A stretch of 64,000 bases of DNA, from assembly GCF_020524885.1 (NCBI RefSeq), contig NZ_JAIVKJ010000001.1:930001-994000 (forward strand). The letters run 5' to 3'. Of the stretch, positions 43,483 through 53,999 are shown piece after piece. The stretch is from Microbulbifer elongatus. Lineage in GTDB: Bacteria; Pseudomonadota; Gammaproteobacteria; Pseudomonadales; Cellvibrionaceae. Positions within the stretch are counted from its first letter, which is position 1. Each line of letters opens with the position of its first letter. A program made the translations under genes and the position numbers. The notes beneath the pieces were generated by a model. The model made no database searches. It had not been told where the DNA came from and saw only the letters and a program-made list of their open reading frames with translations.

Positions 43483-46218
43483 TTACGGCTGTGGTGGCAG
43501 CGTGGCCTGATGTGCGTCCAGCTCCTGGCATATGGCCTGTTCCAGAGTCTCGATCAGGGCCTGGTCGGTAAGTGGCTGATCGTCCCCATCGGTGATGTGG
43601 AAAATATCCTCGACCCGCTCGCCCAGAGTGGAGATTTTGGCGTTGTGCAGGCGCAGATCGTGGGTAATGAAAATACGCGCGATCCGTGCCAGCAGGCCAG
43701 GGCGGTCGGCACTGGTAATTTCCAGGGTGCTGTAGGTATCTTCCGGTTCGGTGGAGATATGGGCCTGGCTCGGCAAGTGGAACATTTTCAGGCGGCGCGG
43801 GGTGCGGCGCTTGATGACCTTGGAGTAGTCCTCTACCAGCTTCAGTTCCTGTTGCAGGGTGTTACGGATTTGCTCCAGGCGGTGCGGTTCGTCCAGCAGG
43901 GGCTGCCCGGACTCGTCGAGGACATAAAAGGTATCCAGGGTGTAGCCACCGGCGGAGCTGTACAGACGCGCGTCGTGAATGTTCAGGTTGAGCATGTCCA
44001 GACCGGTGACCACGGCGGCGAACACATTCGGCCTGTCCGGTGTGTACACGAATACCTCGGTGGCACCGTCGTGTTCGCCAGGGCCGGAATTGCGTGTCAG
44101 CACAACGGTATCACTGTCTTCGTCGCGCTCCGGGTCTTTCTGCAGTTGGTAGATGGCAGCGGTGTGCCAGGTGATGTTGTCGGCAGTTTCCCGCACGAAG
44201 TAGTCTTCACCCATCTCCGACCAGATATCTTCCACCGCATTGCTGGGCAATCCCATCGCGCGCAGCATGTTGCGTGCCTGGGCCTGGGTTTCTATATAGA
44301 TTTCGTCGCGATCGATCGGGTTTTCCAGTCCGCGGCGCAGCGCCCGCTGGGTGTACTGGTAAAGCTGACGCATCAGGCTGGCGCGCCAGCTGTTCCAAAG
44401 GTCCGGGTTGGTGGCGTTGATGTCTGCCACGGTCAGGGCATAGAGGTAGTCCAGGTGTTCGCGGTCGCCCACTTCGGCGGCGAAAGCGTGTACCACTTCC
44501 GGATCAGAAATATCCTGTTTTTGCGAAACCGCACTCATGAGCAGGTGTTTTTCTACCAGCCAGCACACCAGGCGAGTGTCCCGCGCGGAAAGTCCGTGGC
44601 GGCGACAGAAGGCGTCGGCGTCGACTACGCCCAGCTTGGAGTGATCGCCACCGCGGCCCTTGGCGATATCGTGGTACAGGCCGGAGATATACAGCAGCTC
44701 CGGTTTGCGCATGCGTGACAGAATCTCTGCGGCGAGGGGGAATTTTTCCCAGGCATCTTCGCCGCGGAAGCTGCGCATATTGCGCACGACCTGAAGGGTG
44801 TGCGCGTCCACGGTGTAGATGTGGAAGAGGTCGTGCTGCATCTGCCCAGTGACGCGGCCGAATTCCGGCAGGTAGCGACCCAGGATGCCATAGCGAGTCA
44901 TGCGCGTTAGTTGCGTGGAAAGCCCGCGCGGGCTTCGCAGCAGCTGCATGAACAGTCGAGTATTGGTTGGGTCCGCGCGAAACTGGTCGTCAATCAGATG
45001 GCGATGTTCGCGGATCAGGCGGATGGTGGAGGCCCGCACACCGTGAATTTCCGGGTTGTTGGCCATCAGTACGAAGATTTCGAGCAGCGCGGGGGGGTGT
45101 TCGATGAAGGTGCGGGTGACCGCGACCTCGATGGTGTTGCCGCGCAGCTGGAAGCGCTCGTTAATGGGGGTGACCGGCAGGTGTTTGCCGCGTTGCAGGA
45201 TGACCTCGTCGAGGAACTGCAGCATCACATCATTCAACTCTCGCAGCGCCATCACGATGCGGTAGTAGGTGTGCATGAACTGCTCGACGGCCAGGTGGGT
45301 GTCGTTGTCTTTGTAGCCGAACTCCCGCGCCAGCTCGCGCTGGTAGTCAAACAGCAGGCGCTCTTCCGGTCGACCGGCCAGCAGGTGCAGGCCGTAGCGC
45401 ACCCGCCACAGGAAATCTTCACCGGACTGGAGGATGGCGAACTCTTCCTCGGTGAAAAATCCCTTGCCCTGGAGCTGCTTGAGGGTACGGACCTGGAAGT
45501 AGCGCTTTGCTACCCAGTTGATGGTCTGAATATCCCGCAGCCCGCCAGGCGCCTTCTTGATGTTGGGTTCGAGGTTGTACTCGGCACCTTGCTGTTTACT
45601 GTGGCGGGCTTCCTGCTCGGCATACTTGGCACTGAAAAATTTGTCGGCTGGCCAGATCTGCTCCGGCGTCATGCGCTCAGCCAGGGCCTCTCCGAGGGCG
45701 GGATTGCCGACCACGGTGCGGCACTCCATCAGGTTGGTGGCGACAGTGATGTCGTCTTCGGCCATCTCAATGCACTGATCCACGGTGCGCACCGCGTGGC
45801 CGATATCCAGTTTGAGGTCCCAAAGAAAGGCGACCAGCCGCTCGATATTGTCCACTGTATTGCTGTCGGGTTTCTCCCGGGTGAGGATCAGCAGGTCGAT
45901 ATCAGACTTGGGGTGCAGCTCGCCGCGGCCGTAGCCGCCGACCGCCAACAGGCTGATATCTTCCGGCCACTGGAACTGGTGCCAGGCGTAGTGCAGCAGG
46001 CAGTCCACGAACAGAGCGCGCTCGTACACCAGAGTGCGCACGTCCTCGCCCTCGCGGAAGCGCCTACCCATATGGGTATCGGCTGCACCCACTGCGTCTT
46101 TGAAAATCTCCAGGGCTGGACGTTTTCCGGCCTCCAGGTCGCGCCGGAAACGGGACTGGTCAAAGAAGAACAGGGGCTTTTCGAAGTGCGGGATCTTGGC
46201 CAGCTGCATGGAATTCAT
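43483..46218 (-). CDS. glnD: Bifunctional uridylyltransferase/uridylyl-removing enzyme
   Basis: Senses glutamine and modifies or unmodifies the PII protein, setting nitrogen control. The 911-residue protein has the nucleotidyltransferase site GGYGRGELHPKSDIDLLIL with the Asp pair, a central helical domain, an HD hydrolase domain (GLYHDIAKGRGGDHSKLG) and two C-terminal ACT domains (VFAAVVTGLDMLNLNIHDA and ADRPGLLARIARIF). All domains look intact. An ATG three codons in is an alternative start. Confidence 0.96.
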   Translation of the reverse strand: MNSMQLAKIPHFEKPLFFFDQSRFRRDLEAGKRPALEIFKDAVGAADTHMGRRFREGEDVRTLVYERALFVDCLLHYAWHQFQWPEDISLLAVGGYGRGELHPKSDIDLLILTREKPDSNTVDNIERLVAFLWDLKLDIGHAVRTVDQCIEMAEDDITVATNLMECRTVVGNPALGEALAERMTPEQIWPADKFFSAKYAEQEARHSKQQGAEYNLEPNIKKAPGGLRDIQTINWVAKRYFQVRTLKQLQGKGFFTEEEFAILQSGEDFLWRVRYGLHLLAGRPEERLLFDYQRELAREFGYKDNDTHLAVEQFMHTYYRIVMALRELNDVMLQFLDEVILQRGKHLPVTPINERFQLRGNTIEVAVTRTFIEHPPALLEIFVLMANNPEIHGVRASTIRLIREHRHLIDDQFRADPTNTRLFMQLLRSPRGLSTQLTRMTRYGILGRYLPEFGRVTGQMQHDLFHIYTVDAHTLQVVRNMRSFRGEDAWEKFPLAAEILSRMRKPELLYISGLYHDIAKGRGGDHSKLGVVDADAFCRRHGLSARDTRLVCWLVEKHLLMSAVSQKQDISDPEVVHAFAAEVGDREHLDYLYALTVADINATNPDLWNSWRASLMRQLYQYTQRALRRGLENPIDRDEIYIETQAQARNMLRAMGLPSNAVEDIWSEMGEDYFVRETADNITWHTAAIYQLQKDPERDEDSDTVVLTRNSGPGEHDGATEVFVYTPDRPNVFAAVVTGLDMLNLNIHDARLYSSAGGYTLDTFYVLDESGQPLLDEPHRLEQIRNTLQQELKLVEDYSKVIKRRTPRRLKMFHLPSQAHISTEPEDTYSTLEITSADRPGLLARIARIFITHDLRLHNAKISTLGERVEDIFHITDGDDQPLTDQALIETLEQAICQELDAHQATLPPQP

Positions 46219-46375
46219 CTGTGTCGATTTCGATTCGGACCGGGGTTGCCACTGAACGTGGTCCCGGACCAGTTGTTCCTTCCCTGGCCTCTATCCAGCT
46301 CTGGTGTCCAGCCAGGGTGAAAATGGAGGCCTATTTCACGCGAGTTTTCCGGCAGCGCCTGTTCGCGGCACTGAC

Positions 46376-47146
46376 TTAAAACGACTCTTCCTTGCGCGCG
46401 GTCAGGATCTCAACGCCGTCAGAAGTCACAGCCATGGTGTGCTCCCACTGGGCTGACAGGCGGCGGTCAACGGTGACCGCGGTCCAGCCATCACGCAGTA
46501 CCCGGCTGCCGGGTTTGCCGGCGTTGATCATGGGTTCGATGGTGAAGGTCATGCCTTCTTCCAGCACCTGGCCTGTGCCGGGTTTGCCGTAGTGCAGGAT
46601 CTGCGGGTCCTCGTGGAAGACATCGCCGATACCGTGGCCGCAGAAATCTTTCACCACCGAGTAGTAGTTTTTCTCGGCGTGCTGCTGGATCACGTGACCG
46701 ATATCGCCGAGGGTGGTGCCGGGGCGCACGATCTCGATGGCCTTGTACAGGCACTCCTGGGTGACTTTTACCAGGCGCTCAGCGTGGGGCACGGGTTTGC
46801 CTACGAAGTACATTTTGGAGGTGTCGCCGTACCACCCATCCTTGATGACCGTGACGTCGATGTTGATGATGTCACCTTTCTTGAGCACCTTGGACTCGGA
46901 GGGAATACCGTGGCAGATCACCTCGTTCACGGAGGTGCAGATGGACTTGGGGAAGCCGCGATAGCCGAGGCAAGCGGGAATGGCTTGCTGAACGTTGACG
47001 ATATGGTCGTGACAGCGGCGGTCCAGCTCTTCCGTGGTGACGCCGGGAACAACATATTCGCCAATCATCTCCAGCACTTCAGCAGCCAGGCGGCCGGCGG
47101 TGCGCATTTTGGCGATCTGTTCGGGGGTCTTTACGGCATTGGTCAT
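46376..47146 (-). CDS. map: Methionine aminopeptidase, type I
   Basis: Removes the initiator methionine from new proteins. The 256-residue enzyme has all five metal ligands: two Asp in INIDVTVIKDGWYGDTSKMY, His in CGHGIGDVFHEDP, Glu in FTIEPMINAG and Glu in QWEHTMAV, plus the substrate His in NEVICHGIP. It is transcribed away from rpsB, the common arrangement in this class. Confidence 0.97.
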   Translation of the reverse strand: MTNAVKTPEQIAKMRTAGRLAAEVLEMIGEYVVPGVTTEELDRRCHDHIVNVQQAIPACLGYRGFPKSICTSVNEVICHGIPSESKVLKKGDIINIDVTVIKDGWYGDTSKMYFVGKPVPHAERLVKVTQECLYKAIEIVRPGTTLGDIGHVIQQHAEKNYYSVVKDFCGHGIGDVFHEDPQILHYGKPGTGQVLEEGMTFTIEPMINAGKPGSRVLRDGWTAVTVDRRLSAQWEHTMAVTSDGVEILTARKEESF

Positions 47147-47607
47147 GGATTTTCCCGGAAATTCTGTACATTTAAGTGCACGATGGCGACAGCCTGTTGC
47201 TGGCCCTTTTGTCGGGCGACGCCCGTGCGGCGCGGTATTGTAGCGGAATTACATTCCAGCAGCATTAGCGAGCGAGGCCAGCTATGCCGTAATAGGCCGC
47301 CCTGGCCGCATCAAGCACTTGGCGTGGCCTCAGGCGCACCCCTTGCGAGCCTATACTTCCAGCTCCCCGAGTAATGTGGTATAAAGCGCGCCGCTTCGGG
47401 CGGTGCCCGGGCGAAAACAATCAAACCGGGGCGGGATTTTCCTTTGCCCTGAACAAACGCCGCACATATACCGGCACATTCTCCTGGGTGTCTTCACCGT
47501 CAGTTTTGAAGGTGGGGATTGGTGAATGGGGTATATGGAGGATGTAACCCGAGAAGCGAACGGTAGTTTTAAAGTCCGCCGCTTCTATGTGAAAACTGAG
47601 GTTTATT
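47147..47607. promoter_or_regulatory. Divergent map/rpsB intergenic region and rpsB leader
   Basis: Must hold the promoters of map (leftward) and rpsB (rightward). A -10-like TATAAA at 47380-47385 is plausible for rpsB and would give a leader of about 215 bases. In gammaproteobacteria the rpsB leader can bind S2 for feedback control. I see a GC-rich small hairpin just after the -10 but cannot prove the S2 element by eye. No gene is present. Confidence 0.45.
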
Positions 47608-48357
47608 ATGCCGCAAGTCAGCATGCGCGATATGCTGCAGGCTGGTGTCCACTTTGGTCACCAGACCCGCTACTGGAACCCCAAGATGGGTCAATTCATC
47701 TTTGGTGCCCGTAACAAGATTCACATCATCAACCTGGAGCACACTGTTCCGGCCTTCAACGAAGCTCTGCAAATCATCAAAGGCATGGCTGCGCAGAAGA
47801 AGAAGGTTCTGTTTGTTGGCACCAAGCGCGCTGCGCAGAAGTCCATCAAAGAACAGGCCGAGCGTGCAGGTCAGCCCTACGTCAGCAACCGCTGGCTGGG
47901 TGGTATGCTCACCAACTACAAAACCATCCGCGCTTCCATCAAGCGTTTCCGCGATCTCGAAGCCCAGTCTCAGGACGGCACTTTCGAGAAGCTGACCAAG
48001 AAAGAAGCCCTGATGCGCACCCGTACCATGGAGAAGCTTGAGCGCTCCATCGGTGGTATCAAGGACATGGGTGGTCTGCCCGACGCACTGTTCGTGATCG
48101 ACGTTGAGCACGAGCGCATCGCTATTCAGGAAGCCAACAAGCTGGGTATCCCTGTGATCGGTATCGTTGATACCAACAGCAGTCCTGAAGGCGTTGACTA
48201 CGTAATTCCTGGCAACGATGACGCCATCCGCGCCATCAAGCTGTACACCACTGCGGTGGCCGACGCTGTTGTGGCGGGTGCTGCCGAAGCTGGCGGTGCT
48301 GCTGCGCAGAGCGAATACGTAGAAGCGAGCGACGATCAGGCTGCTGCTGACTCCTAA
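47608..48357 (+). CDS. rpsB: 30S ribosomal protein S2
   Basis: Ribosomal small-subunit protein of 249 residues. It begins [20 protein letters not shown] with [20 protein letters not shown] following, and has [19 protein letters not shown] and [25 protein letters not shown]. It is paired with tsf as in nearly all bacteria of the group. TGAGGT lies upstream of the ATG. Confidence 0.98.
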   Translation: MPQVSMRDMLQAGVHFGHQTRYWNPKMGQFIFGARNKIHIINLEHTVPAFNEALQIIKGMAAQKKKVLFVGTKRAAQKSIKEQAERAGQPYVSNRWLGGMLTNYKTIRASIKRFRDLEAQSQDGTFEKLTKKEALMRTRTMEKLERSIGGIKDMGGLPDALFVIDVEHERIAIQEANKLGIPVIGIVDTNSSPEGVDYVIPGNDDAIRAIKLYTTAVADAVVAGAAEAGGAAAQSEYVEASDDQAAADS

Positions 48358-48420
48358 TTGTTGAGTCATAGCCGCAGGCTACTGGCGGTGTAACATTATT
48401 GGGTTACGCTGCAGGGAAAA

Positions 48421-48447
48421 GGGGCCACTTATCCGGCCCCTTTTTTT
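48421..48447 (+). terminator. Attenuator-like terminator between rpsB and tsf
   Basis: GGGGCC (48421-48426) pairs with GGCCCC (48435-48440), loop of 8, followed by seven T residues. It lies 64 bp after rpsB and 44 bp before tsf, where partial termination is known in related operons. Confidence 0.88.
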
Positions 48448-48490
48448 CAAATCCATCAAAGAATTTGAATCTGAACCCGAGGATTGAATC

Positions 48491-49354
48491 ATGGCGATTA
48501 CCGCGTCAATGGTAAAAGAACTGCGCGAGCGCACCGGCCTGCCGATGATGGAGTGCAAAAAAGCACTGACTGAGGCCGATGGTGATATCGAAAAAGCGAT
48601 TGAAGATCTGCGCAAGGCTTCCGGCCTGAAAGCGGCCAAGAAAGCTGGCCGTACCGCTGCAGACGGCGTTGTTGCCGCCAAAGTTGCCGAAGATGGCAGC
48701 TACGGTGTTCTGGTAGAAGTGAACTCTGAAACTGACTTCGTGGCCCGCGATGACAACTTCCAGGCGTTTGTTGGCAAGGTTGTCGACAAGGCATTTGCTG
48801 ACCGTCAGGTTGACGTTGCAGCACTGATGGAAGGTGAGCTGGAAAACGCTCGCGAAGCGCTGGTACAGAAAATCGGCGAAAACATTGGTGTGCGTCGCAT
48901 TCAGCTGGTTGAAGCGCCGGTGGTTGGTGCCTACGTTCACTCCAACAACCGCATTGCATCAATCGTAGCCCTGAGCGGTGGCGATGTTGAGACTGCACGC
49001 GATGTAGCCATGCACGTAACCGCGGTTAACCCGCAGGTTGTAAAGCCGGAAGATATGTCCGAAGAAGTGCTGGAGAAGGAAAAGGAAATCATCAAGGCGC
49101 AGCCGGATATGGAAGGCAAGCCAGCCGAGATCGTCGAGAAGATGATGGGCGGCCGTATCAAGAAGTTCCTGAAAGAGAACAGCTTGGTAGAGCAGCCTTT
49201 CGTTAAGAACCCGGACGTTACCGTAGCCAAGCTGGTTAAGGATGCCGGTGGTGATGTTTCCGGCTTCGTGCGTTTCGAAGTAGGTGAAGGTATTGAGAAA
49301 GAAGAAGTGGATTTCGCAGCAGAAGTAGCTGCTCAGGTGAAATCCAGCTCTTGA
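48491..49354 (+). CDS. tsf: Elongation factor Ts
   Basis: Guanine nucleotide exchange factor for EF-Tu, 287 residues. The N-terminal domain ([20 protein letters not shown] followed by [19 protein letters not shown]) and the core motif [19 protein letters not shown] are clear. The end shows [20 protein letters not shown]. Full length, directly downstream of rpsB. Confidence 0.98.
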   Translation: MAITASMVKELRERTGLPMMECKKALTEADGDIEKAIEDLRKASGLKAAKKAGRTAADGVVAAKVAEDGSYGVLVEVNSETDFVARDDNFQAFVGKVVDKAFADRQVDVAALMEGELENAREALVQKIGENIGVRRIQLVEAPVVGAYVHSNNRIASIVALSGGDVETARDVAMHVTAVNPQVVKPEDMSEEVLEKEKEIIKAQPDMEGKPAEIVEKMMGGRIKKFLKENSLVEQPFVKNPDVTVAKLVKDAGGDVSGFVRFEVGEGIEKEEVDFAAEVAAQVKSSS

Positions 49355-49390
49355 TGTCTGAATTGCCGGTGGCCTTGTGCCATCGGCGCC

Positions 49391-49440
49391 AGCGGGGTGC
49401 TCCCGGGGTGTTCATCAGAATACTGCCGGGGCACCCCGCT
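49391..49440 (+). other. Strong GC-rich hairpin after tsf
   Basis: AGCGGGGTGC (49391-49400) pairs with GCACCCCGCT (49431-49440), and CCCGG/CCGGG extends the stem inward after one bulged base. No T tract follows, so it is not a classical terminator. It may stabilise mRNA ends or act in Rho-dependent termination. Confidence 0.5.
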
Positions 49441-49643
49441 GTAGTATCTGGCCTGCGGACAATTTTTGTTCATTAATTGGGCGGTTGGGTTGTCGGCAGG
49501 GTGGAATATAGAGTTAATGGACCCCCTGAGCGGTGGGGCCATAGGTATAGCGCCGAATTTGTTGTAATGTTCGGCGGGCGCAAACAGGAATGCGGTTTGC
49601 GTCTCAACACAGAATTTAGCCCGTGACAGTTGAGGAACAAGGG

Positions 49644-50381
49644 ATGCCAGGTATTAAAGACCGAAAGTACAAGCGAATCCTGTTAAAGCTCAGCGGAGAG
49701 GAGCTGATGGGCGAGCAGGGGTTTGGTATCAGCCCCAAAGTGCTGGACAAAATGGCACTGGAAATTGGCCAGCTGGTAGGGATTGGCGTGCAGGTCGGCC
49801 TGGTGGTCGGCGGTGGCAACCTCTTCCGCGGTGCGGCCCTGAATGCGGCGGGTCTCGACCGGGTAACCGGTGACCATATGGGCATGCTGGCGACGGTCAT
49901 GAATGCGCTGGCCCTTCGCGATGCGCTGGAGCGCTCCAATATCTCTTCCCGGGTCATGTCGGCGATCCAGATGAGTGGCATTGTTGACCACTATGACCGC
50001 CGCGCCGCCATCCGCTACCTGGAGCGGGGAGAAGTGCTGATTTTTGCCGCCGGTACCGGCAACCCGTTTTTCACCACCGACTCCGCAGCCTGTCTGCGCG
50101 GTATCGAAATTGAAGCGGAGATGGTACTGAAGGCCACCAAGGTCGACGGCGTTTACTCCGCCGACCCGGTACTGGTGCCCGATGCCACCCGATACGATCG
50201 CCTCACCTATGACGAGGTGCTCGACAAAAAGCTCGGTGTTATGGATTTAACTGCAATCTGCCTCTGCCGTGAACACAACATGCCTGTGCGAGTATTCCGG
50301 ATGGATAAGACCGGCGCGCTGCTGAACATTGTTGTGGGCGGTGAAGAGGGCACACTTATTGAAGAGGATGTGAATCAGTGA
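49644..50381 (+). CDS. pyrH: Uridylate kinase
   Basis: Phosphorylates UMP to UDP. The 245-residue amino-acid-kinase-fold protein has [46 protein letters not shown] and [16 protein letters not shown]. The ATG was preferred over an in-frame GTG 21 bases upstream because TTGAGGAA lies at a suitable distance and the protein then matches the usual start. Its stop overlaps frr. Confidence 0.96.
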   Translation: MPGIKDRKYKRILLKLSGEELMGEQGFGISPKVLDKMALEIGQLVGIGVQVGLVVGGGNLFRGAALNAAGLDRVTGDHMGMLATVMNALALRDALERSNISSRVMSAIQMSGIVDHYDRRAAIRYLERGEVLIFAAGTGNPFFTTDSAACLRGIEIEAEMVLKATKVDGVYSADPVLVPDATRYDRLTYDEVLDKKLGVMDLTAICLCREHNMPVRVFRMDKTGALLNIVVGGEEGTLIEEDVNQ

Positions 50382-50935
50382 TTGACGATATCAAGAAAGA
50401 AGCGGAAGGGCGCATGAAGAAGGCTCTGGAAGCGCTGGGCAGTAACTTCAACAAGATCCGCACCGGCCGTGCACACCCGAGCATCCTCGATGGCATTCAG
50501 GTGTCCTACTACGGCTCCGACACCCCGCTGTCCCAGGTGGCCAACGTCACTGTGGAAGATGCGCGCACCCTGTCGGTAACCCCATGGGAAAAGAACTTGG
50601 TGCCTGATATCGAGAAGGCCATCATGAAGTCCGATCTCGGTCTGAACCCGAGTACCGCTGGATCCGTGATCCGTATTCCCATGCCGATGCTCACTGAAGA
50701 AACCCGCAAGAATTTCATCAAGCAGGCCAAGGGCGAAGCGGAGAGTGCGCGGGTATCCATCCGTAACAACCGCCGCGACGCGCTGGCGGAAGTGAAGGCG
50801 CTGGTGAAGGACAAGGAAATCTCCGAGGACGATGAGCGTCGTGCCGCGGATGAGATCCAGAAACTGACAGACAAATATGTCGGCGAAGTTGAAAAAGCGC
50901 TGTCGGTAAAAGAAAAAGACCTGATGGAAATCTGA
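50378..50935 (+). CDS. frr: Ribosome recycling factor
   Basis: Releases ribosomes from mRNA after termination, 185 residues. It begins [20 protein letters not shown], and has the conserved [17 protein letters not shown] and [18 protein letters not shown]. The start is GTG overlapping the pyrH stop (GTGA), and its stop touches the uppS ATG (TGATG). Confidence 0.97.
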   Translation: MIDDIKKEAEGRMKKALEALGSNFNKIRTGRAHPSILDGIQVSYYGSDTPLSQVANVTVEDARTLSVTPWEKNLVPDIEKAIMKSDLGLNPSTAGSVIRIPMPMLTEETRKNFIKQAKGEAESARVSIRNNRRDALAEVKALVKDKEISEDDERRAADEIQKLTDKYVGEVEKALSVKEKDLMEI

Positions 50936-51696
50936 TGTCTACAGGCGGTACTGGTGAGACAGCGTTTGAGCGGTCGGGGCCTCGCCATGTTGCCATCATT
51001 ATGGATGGCAATGGCCGCTGGGCAGCCCAGCGCGGCCTGTCCCCCTCAGCTGGCCACAAAGCAGGTGTTGAGCGGATTCGCGATCTGATCGAGGCCTGCA
51101 AGGGGCGCCACATCGAGGTGCTCACGCTGTTCGCTTTCTCCAGTGAAAACTGGCAGCGTCCACCCAAGGAGGTGGAGCTGCTAATGACGCTGTTTCACTC
51201 CTACCTGCGGCGCGAGGCGCGCAAAATGCGAGAGCAGGGTGTGCAACTCCGTGTCATCGGCCGCCGGGACCGCTTTTCGCAGCGATTGCAGCGCGCAATT
51301 GAGGAGGCCGAGACGCTGACCAGAGACGGCACGAGCGGCACTCTGGTGATTGCGGCCGACTATGGCGGCCAGTGGGATATTGCCCAGGCGGCCCGTTCAC
51401 TCGCAGAAGAGGTGGCCAATGGCAGCCGCTCCGTGGAGTCAATTGACGACGTGGCGCTGGGTGAACGTGTACAGCTGGCTGACTTGCCGCCGGTGGATCT
51501 GGTGATTCGTTCCAGTGGCGAGCAGCGCATCAGCAATTTTATACTCTGGCAAGCCGCCTACAGTGAGTTTTATTTTACCGAAACCCTGTGGCCGGACTTC
51601 GACACGGAAGAACTAGACCTGGCGCTGGATGCGTACCGGCGGCGTGATCGCCGTTATGGCGGGCGCGATCCGGAAGGTCTGGAAGCACAGGCCTGA
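50935..51696 (+). CDS. uppS: Undecaprenyl diphosphate synthase
   Basis: Builds the C55 lipid carrier for peptidoglycan and O-antigen. The 253-residue enzyme has HVAIIMDGNGRWAAQRG (catalytic Asp), TLFAFSSENWQRPPKEVELL and the dimer-end motif DLVIRSSGEQRISNFILWQA followed by YSEFYFTETLWPDF. First of the envelope-lipid group that continues with cdsA and dxr. Confidence 0.97.
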   Translation: MSTGGTGETAFERSGPRHVAIIMDGNGRWAAQRGLSPSAGHKAGVERIRDLIEACKGRHIEVLTLFAFSSENWQRPPKEVELLMTLFHSYLRREARKMREQGVQLRVIGRRDRFSQRLQRAIEEAETLTRDGTSGTLVIAADYGGQWDIAQAARSLAEEVANGSRSVESIDDVALGERVQLADLPPVDLVIRSSGEQRISNFILWQAAYSEFYFTETLWPDFDTEELDLALDAYRRRDRRYGGRDPEGLEAQA

Positions 51697-51772
51697 GGGC
51701 CGGGGTGAAACGGTCCCGGCTGAGCTCTCCGAGGCAGCCGGTCACCAGAATAAATTGATCAAGGGTTAAACG

Positions 51773-52618
51773 GTGCTAAAACAACGAATAATTACCGCGC
51801 TGGTGTTAGTCGCTCTTTTTCTGGGGCTTCTGTTCTGGGTGCCACTGCAATGGTTTTCGATAGCCATCGCTGGTGTCATTATTTTGGGCGGCTGGGAGTG
51901 GGCCAACCTTTCCAACCTGAACCGCGCTCTGCGGTTTGTATTTCTGGGTGCGCTGGGTGTGGCTCTGGTCGGCACTGCGCGCTATGTTTTCGATTTCGAT
52001 TTTTCCAACCCTGATACTGATCGCGCGCGCCAGATACTGGCGGTGGCCTGCGGTTGGTGGGCACTGGCGTTTCTGTGGGTGCAGGGCTATCCCGCCAGCG
52101 CCATGCTATGGGGCAATCGCTGGGCCCGGGGGCTGATAGGCCTGGTGGTGCTGGTGCCGGCTTGGCTCTCTGTTGTGATTCTGCAAGGGCTGGAGCATGG
52201 TGCCTGGCTAGTGCTGTTTGTGGTGGCCGTGGTGGTTGCTGCCGATGTGGGTGCCTACTTCGTGGGGCGCAAGTTTGGCAAGCACAAGCTGGCGCGGGAA
52301 GTCAGTCCGGGGAAATCCTGGGAGGGTTTCTTTGGCGGCCTGGCGGCATGCCTCGTACTGGCGCTGGGAGTTTCGATTGCCTTTGACCTGCCCACCAAAA
52401 ATACCATCCTGTTTACCTTCGGTGTTCTGGTGACCGCGCTGGCATCGGTGATCGGGGATCTGGTGGAGAGTATGTTCAAACGCCACCGGGGGATCAAAGA
52501 CAGCAGCAGAATTCTGCCCGGCCACGGTGGCATACTTGACCGCCTGGATAGCCTTACTGCGGCCCTGCCGGTATTCACCATGGCGGCGCTGGCCAGTGAG
52601 CTCCCCAAGTATCTTTAA
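51773..52618 (+). CDS. cdsA: Phosphatidate cytidylyltransferase
   Basis: Makes CDP-diacylglycerol for phospholipid synthesis in the inner membrane. The 281-residue protein has several hydrophobic segments, DVGAYFVGRKFGKHKLAREV with SPGKSWEG following, and the family signature SMFKRHRGIKDSSRILPGHG with GILDRLDSL following. The start is GTG. It lies between uppS and dxr, as in relatives. Confidence 0.96.
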   Translation: MLKQRIITALVLVALFLGLLFWVPLQWFSIAIAGVIILGGWEWANLSNLNRALRFVFLGALGVALVGTARYVFDFDFSNPDTDRARQILAVACGWWALAFLWVQGYPASAMLWGNRWARGLIGLVVLVPAWLSVVILQGLEHGAWLVLFVVAVVVAADVGAYFVGRKFGKHKLAREVSPGKSWEGFFGGLAACLVLALGVSIAFDLPTKNTILFTFGVLVTALASVIGDLVESMFKRHRGIKDSSRILPGHGGILDRLDSLTAALPVFTMAALASELPKYL

Positions 52619-52727
52619 TGGGGTGTATCGTGTCTGAATTTTGCCCTGCAAATGGGCCGTCAACGAAAGTTGGTCCCGCTATCGGCCTGATCCGATATGT
52701 CAGTGGGCCCTGAGGTAGTTCGTTTTC

Positions 52728-53990
52728 ATGGTTTCCTCTACTCGTTCTTCCACTGCGCAACCCGTCTGTGTGCTCGGTTCCACGGGCTCCATCGGTGTCA
52801 GTACTCTGGATGTGCTGGCCCGTCACCCCGACAAGTATTCGGTTTTCGCCCTCACTGCCCGCGAACGGGTAGAGGAGTTGGCGCAGCAGTGTCGCAAATA
52901 CGCTCCGCGCTATGCGGTGGTGCTGGAAGAGGAGAAGGCCGTCCAGCTGCGACAGGCTCTGAGCGGTGAGAATCTGCCGACGGAAGTGATGTGCGGTGTC
53001 GATGCCCTGTGTCAGGTGGCCTCCGACGCTCGGGTGGCTGTGGTCATGGCTGCCATTGTTGGTGCGGCGGGTCTTAAGCCTACCCTCGCTGCAGTGCGTG
53101 CAGGTAAGAAGGTGCTGCTGGCCAACAAGGAATCCCTGGTAATGGCGGGCCCGCTATTTATGTCCGCCCTGGCGGATAGCGATGCGCAGTTGTTGCCTAT
53201 CGACAGTGAGCACAACGCCATCTTCCAGTGCCTGCCATACCCCTGCGAGAGCTTGCAGGACGCTGGTGTGGAGCGGATTCTGTTGACCGGTTCCGGTGGG
53301 CCTTTCCGCACTGCGGATCCTGCAGCCCTGGAATCGGTGACGCCCGATGAAGCCTGCGCGCACCCGAACTGGTCTATGGGTCGCAAAATTTCGGTGGATT
53401 CCGCGACCATGATGAATAAGGGGCTGGAGTTCATCGAGGCCTGCTATCTTTTTCACGCCAGCCCGGCTGAAATCCAGGTGGTGGTGCACCCGCAAAGTAT
53501 CGTGCACTCGATGGTGCAGTACCGGGACGGCTCACTGCTGGCGCAGATGGGCAACCCGGATATGCGGACTCCCATTGCGCACGCCCTGTCTTTCCCGCAG
53601 CGTATCGACAGCGGGGTAGCGGCTCTGGACCTGATCCTTCAGGGGCGGCTCGACTTTGAGGCGCCGGATGAGGCCCGTTTCCCCTGTCTGCGCCTGGCGC
53701 GAGAGGCGATAGATGCCGGTGGCAGTGCGCCCACGACCCTGAACGCCGCCAATGAAGTGGCTGTTGAAGCCTTCCTCAATGGCCAGTTGCCGTTCACCGG
53801 GATTGCCCGGGTGATCGAAAAGGTCATGAAAACCAGCGAAGTGGTTGAACTGACAGACCTGGATGCAGTCGAACTCGCTGACCGGATCGCTCGCGAGCGG
53901 GCCAGCGAAATACTGAAAGATCTGTACGGCTCCTGCAGTGCCGATAGCACCCACAGGGGGCAGCCGTGCCCGCAATCGAGATCAATGTAA
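52728..53990 (+). CDS. dxr: 1-deoxy-D-xylulose 5-phosphate reductoisomerase
   Basis: Second step of the MEP isoprenoid pathway; it feeds uppS. The 420-residue enzyme has the NADPH motif [31 protein letters not shown], the metal site [19 protein letters not shown], and [19 protein letters not shown]. It is slightly longer than usual because of extra residues at both ends. Confidence 0.96.
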   Translation: MVSSTRSSTAQPVCVLGSTGSIGVSTLDVLARHPDKYSVFALTARERVEELAQQCRKYAPRYAVVLEEEKAVQLRQALSGENLPTEVMCGVDALCQVASDARVAVVMAAIVGAAGLKPTLAAVRAGKKVLLANKESLVMAGPLFMSALADSDAQLLPIDSEHNAIFQCLPYPCESLQDAGVERILLTGSGGPFRTADPAALESVTPDEACAHPNWSMGRKISVDSATMMNKGLEFIEACYLFHASPAEIQVVVHPQSIVHSMVQYRDGSLLAQMGNPDMRTPIAHALSFPQRIDSGVAALDLILQGRLDFEAPDEARFPCLRLAREAIDAGGSAPTTLNAANEVAVEAFLNGQLPFTGIARVIEKVMKTSEVVELTDLDAVELADRIARERASEILKDLYGSCSADSTHRGQPCPQSRSM

Positions 53991-53999
53991 ACTGACCCC

